Assembly: GCA_030668545.1 (NCBI GenBank)
Contig: DAOUTT010000078.1
Coordinates: 1-8,374, forward strand
Source: Anaerolineales bacterium
Lineage (GTDB): Bacteria; Chloroflexota; Anaerolineae; Anaerolineales; E44-bin32
Direction: 5' to 3'
DNA: 8,374 nucleotides
The notes under the pieces were generated by a model. It was given only the letters and a program-made list of their open reading frames with translations. It was not told the DNA's origin and ran no database searches. Shown here piece after piece: positions 5,923 to 8,374 of the stretch (its first letter is position 1; every line of letters begins with the position of its first letter). The position numbers and the translations under genes were made by a program.

Positions 5923-6654
5923 ATGACCGACTCAACGAAGAAAGATAAATTGGCAAAACTGCTCGCAAATGTGCGCGCAGAAGAACAGGCGCTCTGGGAT
6001 TCTCTCCGCGACGAGGAGCGCAACGCCGCTGGAGAAATCGACCGCTGGGCACCAAAGGATCACCTGGCGCACACCACTTTCTGGACGGAGCGGATGGTCG
6101 CACAGCTTCAGGCTGCGACCGGTGGCGAGCCGCTCGGATCAATCGAGGACTACCAGAAGACGAACGACGAAGTATTCGAAGCTAACAAGAATCGGAACTG
6201 GGAGGATGTCCTCGCCTGGGCGACAGATGTTAACCACCAGCTCCACACAGCGTTCGATGCTGTCTCAGAGAAGATGCTCCAGGACATTCCAGGGCCTGAG
6301 GGCACGGGCGGTCTACCGCTATGGCAGAATGTAGCTTTCACCGGTGGGCATCACCCTATACACCACATAGCCGATATTTATCTCGAGCGCGGGGATTTTC
6401 AAAGCGCTCAATCGGTGCAAGAGCGCGTTGCTGAGGGATTGGCCGCGCTGGATGATAGCGATGCCTGGCAAGGAAGGACGCTGTACAACCTAGCTTGCTT
6501 CTATGCGCTTCACGACAAACCACAGCGGGCGCTTTCTCTGCTCAAGACAGCAATGAAACTTTCGCCCAACCTTATCGAGTGGTCTAAGCAAGACGGCGAT
6601 CTCGACTCGCTGCGCGAATTGCCTGAGTTTCAGGCCTTGGTGGTCGATGACTGA
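5923..6654 (+). CDS. ClbS/DfsB (DinB-like) four-helix protein with C-terminal TPR-like segment
   Basis: The N-terminal half (about 1-160) resembles the DinB/ClbS/DfsB superfamily of helical-bundle proteins. It has the RWAPKDHLAHTTFW block at 41-54 (H47, H50) and GGHHPIHHIADIYLERGD at 141-158 (H143, H144, H147, H148), positions where this superfamily often binds a metal. Residues about 165-243 form a TPR-like end segment (TLYNLACFYALHDKPQRAL, then LKLSP-type and WSKQDGDLDSLRELPEF text) of the kind found at the ends of TPR arrays. Members of the superfamily include thiol transferases and the colibactin self-protection protein ClbS, but the reaction here cannot be assigned. It has no signal peptide. 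It has its own promoter and a strong Shine-Dalgarno, and sits 33 bases before the HAD gene, probably in one operon. Confidence 0.75.
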   Translation: MTDSTKKDKLAKLLANVRAEEQALWDSLRDEERNAAGEIDRWAPKDHLAHTTFWTERMVAQLQAATGGEPLGSIEDYQKTNDEVFEANKNRNWEDVLAWATDVNHQLHTAFDAVSEKMLQDIPGPEGTGGLPLWQNVAFTGGHHPIHHIADIYLERGDFQSAQSVQERVAEGLAALDDSDAWQGRTLYNLACFYALHDKPQRALSLLKTAMKLSPNLIEWSKQDGDLDSLRELPEFQALVVDD

Positions 6655-6687
6655 ACAAGCCTCAATATTGCCATACATAACCTCGCC

Positions 6688-7395
6688 ATGATCGAGGTCA
6701 TTGCCTTCGACGCCGATGATACCCTTTGGGAAAACGAATCGCTCTACCATTGGGCGAAGGATGAATTAGCGCGCATCCTTTCACCTTATCAGGATCCGGG
6801 CTGGGTGAACCGTAAACTCGACGAGACCGAGGTGTCCAATCTGCAGGTCTATGGGTACGGCATCAAGAGCTTTACGCTCTCAATGATCGAGACCGCGGCT
6901 GAAGCCGTAGACAGCCAGATCGAAACTTACACAATCGCTGCGATTCTAGAGATCGCTAAAAAAATGTTATCAGCCGAAGTAGAGCTCCTCGATCACACAG
7001 AGCAAACCCTGCTGCAGTTGTCCTCAGGCTACGATTTGATACTGGTGACCAAGGGAGATCTGTTCGAACAACAACGGAAAATCGCACGCTCGGGTATCGA
7101 TCATTGCTTTAAACTGATTGAAGTTGTTGCCGAGAAAACGCCCGCAAGATACCTCGAGCTTCTAAAGAAGCACCATATCGAGGTTGACCGTTTCTTAATG
7201 GTGGGAAATTCGTTGCGCTCTGACATCCTGCCCATCGTCGCCATCGGCGGCAGGGCGGTCTATATTCCCAACGAACATACCTGGTTTCATGAAGTACCTG
7301 AACAAGAGGAGATCGAGGGTGCGCAATATGACGAGCTCGCGCATCTTGGCCAATTGCCTGAGTATATGGCTGCGCTCGAGCGCTCCCAGGACTGA
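6688..7395 (+). CDS. HAD-superfamily hydrolase
   Basis: This is a predicted soluble phosphatase-type hydrolase of 235 residues. The four HAD motifs are intact: FDADDT at 7-12 (nucleophile D8, acid/base D10), VTKGD at 120-124 (T121), K150 in the EKTP segment, and GNSLRSD at 173-179 with D179 as metal ligand. Residues of about 15-100 form an all-helical cap, the C1 type of the YjjG/phosphoglycolate phosphatase-like group, which often acts on small phosphorylated metabolites. The substrate cannot be told. The start agrees with the family, where the nucleophile lies 7-10 residues in, although no clear Shine-Dalgarno precedes it. Short spacing suggests co-transcription with the upstream ClbS/DinB gene. 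Confidence 0.88.
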   Translation: MIEVIAFDADDTLWENESLYHWAKDELARILSPYQDPGWVNRKLDETEVSNLQVYGYGIKSFTLSMIETAAEAVDSQIETYTIAAILEIAKKMLSAEVELLDHTEQTLLQLSSGYDLILVTKGDLFEQQRKIARSGIDHCFKLIEVVAEKTPARYLELLKKHHIEVDRFLMVGNSLRSDILPIVAIGGRAVYIPNEHTWFHEVPEQEEIEGAQYDELAHLGQLPEYMAALERSQD

Positions 7396-7503
7396 CCCGA
7401 AACCACCATCCAGGGTCCATACGTGGAAATAAAACTAGAGGATCGTGCACAAAAGCGATAGGAAACATCATCGTCAATCATTTAGCGCTCAATCCGAATA
7501 AAC

Positions 7504-7507
7504 GAGG
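7504..7507 (+). promoter_or_regulatory. Shine-Dalgarno site of the cupin gene
   Basis: GAGG lies 5 bases before the ATG at 7513 and supports that start. The 117-bp gap before it shows no clear promoter or terminator. Confidence 0.55.
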
Positions 7508-7512
7508 TCACT

Positions 7513-7833
7513 ATGCCATTTATCGATCTGGGCCAAATAGAAGCGAAAGAGATCGTCCCGGGGTATCGGGCTGTGTTTGTTCACTCTGATGCAATGACAT
7601 TAGCCTATTGGACGATTGAAGCCGGCGCCGATCTCCCCGAACATAGCCACCCGCACGAACAGGTCGCAAACGTCCTCGAAGGGACCATCGAATTAACGAT
7701 AGAAGGGGAGACAAAACGCCTCGGACCGGGCACCGTTGCTGTGATCCCCTCTAATGTTGTCCATGTAGGAACTGCGATCACGGATTGCCGCATCCTTGAT
7801 GTTTTTCACCCGGTGCGTGAGGAGTACAAATAA
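7513..7833 (+). CDS. Small single-domain cupin protein
   Basis: This is a 106-residue beta-barrel protein, a typical size for a single-domain cupin. Cupin motif 1 is visible as G38, H44, H46, H48-E49-Q50 and G57 in the HSHPHEQ...VLEG pattern. Motif 2 is GPGTVAVIPSNVVH at 71-84, with H84 as the last expected metal ligand. Such proteins bind Fe, Mn, Ni or Zn and act as small-molecule isomerases, oxygenases, sugar-binding proteins or sensors, so function stays open. There is no DNA-binding domain and no signal peptide. It follows the HAD gene after 117 bp and may be in the same unit or separately expressed. A weak 6-bp hairpin follows at 7838-7855. Confidence 0.88.
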   Translation: MPFIDLGQIEAKEIVPGYRAVFVHSDAMTLAYWTIEAGADLPEHSHPHEQVANVLEGTIELTIEGETKRLGPGTVAVIPSNVVHVGTAITDCRILDVFHPVREEYK

Positions 7834-7837
7834 CATT

Positions 7838-7855
7838 ACTTTGGTTATGCAAAGT
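7838..7855 (+). terminator. Weak hairpin after the cupin gene
   Basis: ACTTTG (7838-7843) and CAAAGT (7850-7855) form a 6-bp stem with a 6-base loop just after the cupin stop. It is AT-rich and has no T-tract, so it is a poor terminator candidate. The rest of 7834-8070 shows no gene or clear promoter. Confidence 0.2.
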
Positions 7856-8070
7856 GTCCTCCTGGGAATAAAATTCTTTGAGGCACAACCCCAAATTCCT
7901 AAACCATAATCTTCATGGGAGTTTGTATTGTTCAAAATGGATGAAGTTTGTCCGGTCTGCTTATGACATCTTCCACTACATACCTTATTGACCCGCCACC
8001 TATCATTATTGGCAGAACGGCGAGCCTGAAATTAGAGCGTTATTACACCACCTTTACGGCTCCTAGCCAC

Positions 8071-8078
8071 GGGAGGGG
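8071..8078 (+). promoter_or_regulatory. Shine-Dalgarno site deciding the GTG start of the second HdrA-like gene
   Basis: GGGAGGGG ends 6 bases before the GTG at 8085. No in-frame ATG exists until codon 26, inside the FAD fold, so this site fixes GTG as the start. Confidence 0.7.
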
Positions 8079-8084
8079 CGTTCC

Positions 8085-8374
8085 GTGACCGACGGCACGC
8101 AGGCAGACACCCTCAACCTGGCAAACCGGCCAGCCGACCATGCCCCTGTTGGGGCTGTTATGGTCGTCGGCGGTGGTATTGCCGGAATGCAGGCCAGCCT
8201 TGATTTGGCTGACCAGGGCTACCGCGTCTACCTTGTAGAATCTCAATCCGCCATCGGCGGACACATGGCCCAGTTCGATAAGACCTTCCCTACGAACGAC
8301 TGCGCCATGTGCACGATCAGCCCCAAGCTGGTCGAAACCGGGCGGCACCTCAATATCGACGTGCTGGTTGATAC
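8085..8374 (+). CDS. HdrA-like FAD/iron-sulfur protein, N-terminal part (runs off the window)
   Basis: This is the first 96 codons of a second HdrA-like subunit, starting with GTG and cut off by the window edge. It has the FAD-binding VVGGGIAGMQASLDLAD segment (27-43), an acidic residue E52 after the second strand, GGHMAQFDKTFPTNDC ending at C73, then CAMCTISPKLVETGRH (73-88). The last is the canonical HdrA cluster motif, with C73 and C76. It is a clear paralogue of the first unit of the tandem protein at 1704, sharing the same layout from the short polar N-terminus through the FAD motif, but without the extra loop in the cysteine motif. Whether it is a standard or extended HdrA, and whether HdrB and HdrC follow, lies outside the window. 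Confidence 0.9.
   Translation, partial: MTDGTQADTLNLANRPADHAPVGAVMVVGGGIAGMQASLDLADQGYRVYLVESQSAIGGHMAQFDKTFPTNDCAMCTISPKLVETGRHLNIDVLVD

Noticed and set aside
7988..8010. TTGACC (7988-7993) as a -35 for the second HdrA-like gene.
   Set aside because: No -10-like hexamer occurs at 16-18 bases downstream; the AT-rich patch lies much too close.
1..8374. tRNA, rRNA, CRISPR array, insertion sequence or integrase attachment site.
   Set aside because: No cloverleaf, regularly spaced repeats, transposase, integrase or flanking direct repeats were seen on reading both strands.

Overview
The window reads as part of a chromosome from a strictly anaerobic bacterium or archaeon. All intact genes are on the + strand, and most have recognisable Shine-Dalgarno sites. 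The mix of a bacterial-type malic enzyme, heterodisulfide-reductase-like (HdrA/MvhD) flavin and iron-sulfur proteins, and small ClbS/DinB, HAD and cupin genes would suit an uncultured anaerobic Chloroflexota-like lineage. That placement is an impression from gene content, not something the sequence proves.

Layout. A complete short-form malic enzyme (60-1418) is followed by a 285-bp gap with an unusually dense set of inverted repeats (1419-1703). Next comes a three-gene redox operon: a 1066-residue protein made of two HdrA-like flavoprotein units in tandem (1704-4904), a 2[4Fe-4S] ferredoxin (4917-5129) and an MvhD-type iron-sulfur protein (5129-5590). The ferredoxin stop and the MvhD start share one base. 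A 332-bp gap (5591-5922) follows. It contains a reverse-strand coding-like stretch with one in-frame TAG that ends on the MvhD stop codon, and then a good sigma-70-type promoter. That promoter precedes a ClbS/DinB-like protein with a C-terminal TPR-like segment (5923-6654), a HAD hydrolase (6688-7395) and a small cupin (7513-7833). After a 251-bp gap, a second, canonical HdrA-like gene begins with GTG at 8085 and runs off the end.

How the genes may work together. HdrA carries the flavin that can split electron pairs, MvhD passes electrons into HdrA from a hydrogenase or dehydrogenase, and ferredoxin is the usual low-potential partner. The operon therefore probably encodes the core of a soluble flavin-based electron-bifurcating or confurcating complex. 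No HdrB, HdrC, hydrogenase, formate dehydrogenase or Flx subunit lies in the window, so the terminal donor and acceptor are unknown. The malic enzyme would supply NAD(P)H and pyruvate, but a functional link rests only on adjacency. The HAD, cupin and ClbS/DinB genes look like unrelated small metabolic or protective genes sitting between two Hdr loci.

The best leads are the structured leader with mutually exclusive pairings ahead of the Hdr operon, the tandem HdrA fusion with its altered cysteine motif, and the amber-interrupted reverse-strand gene remnant.
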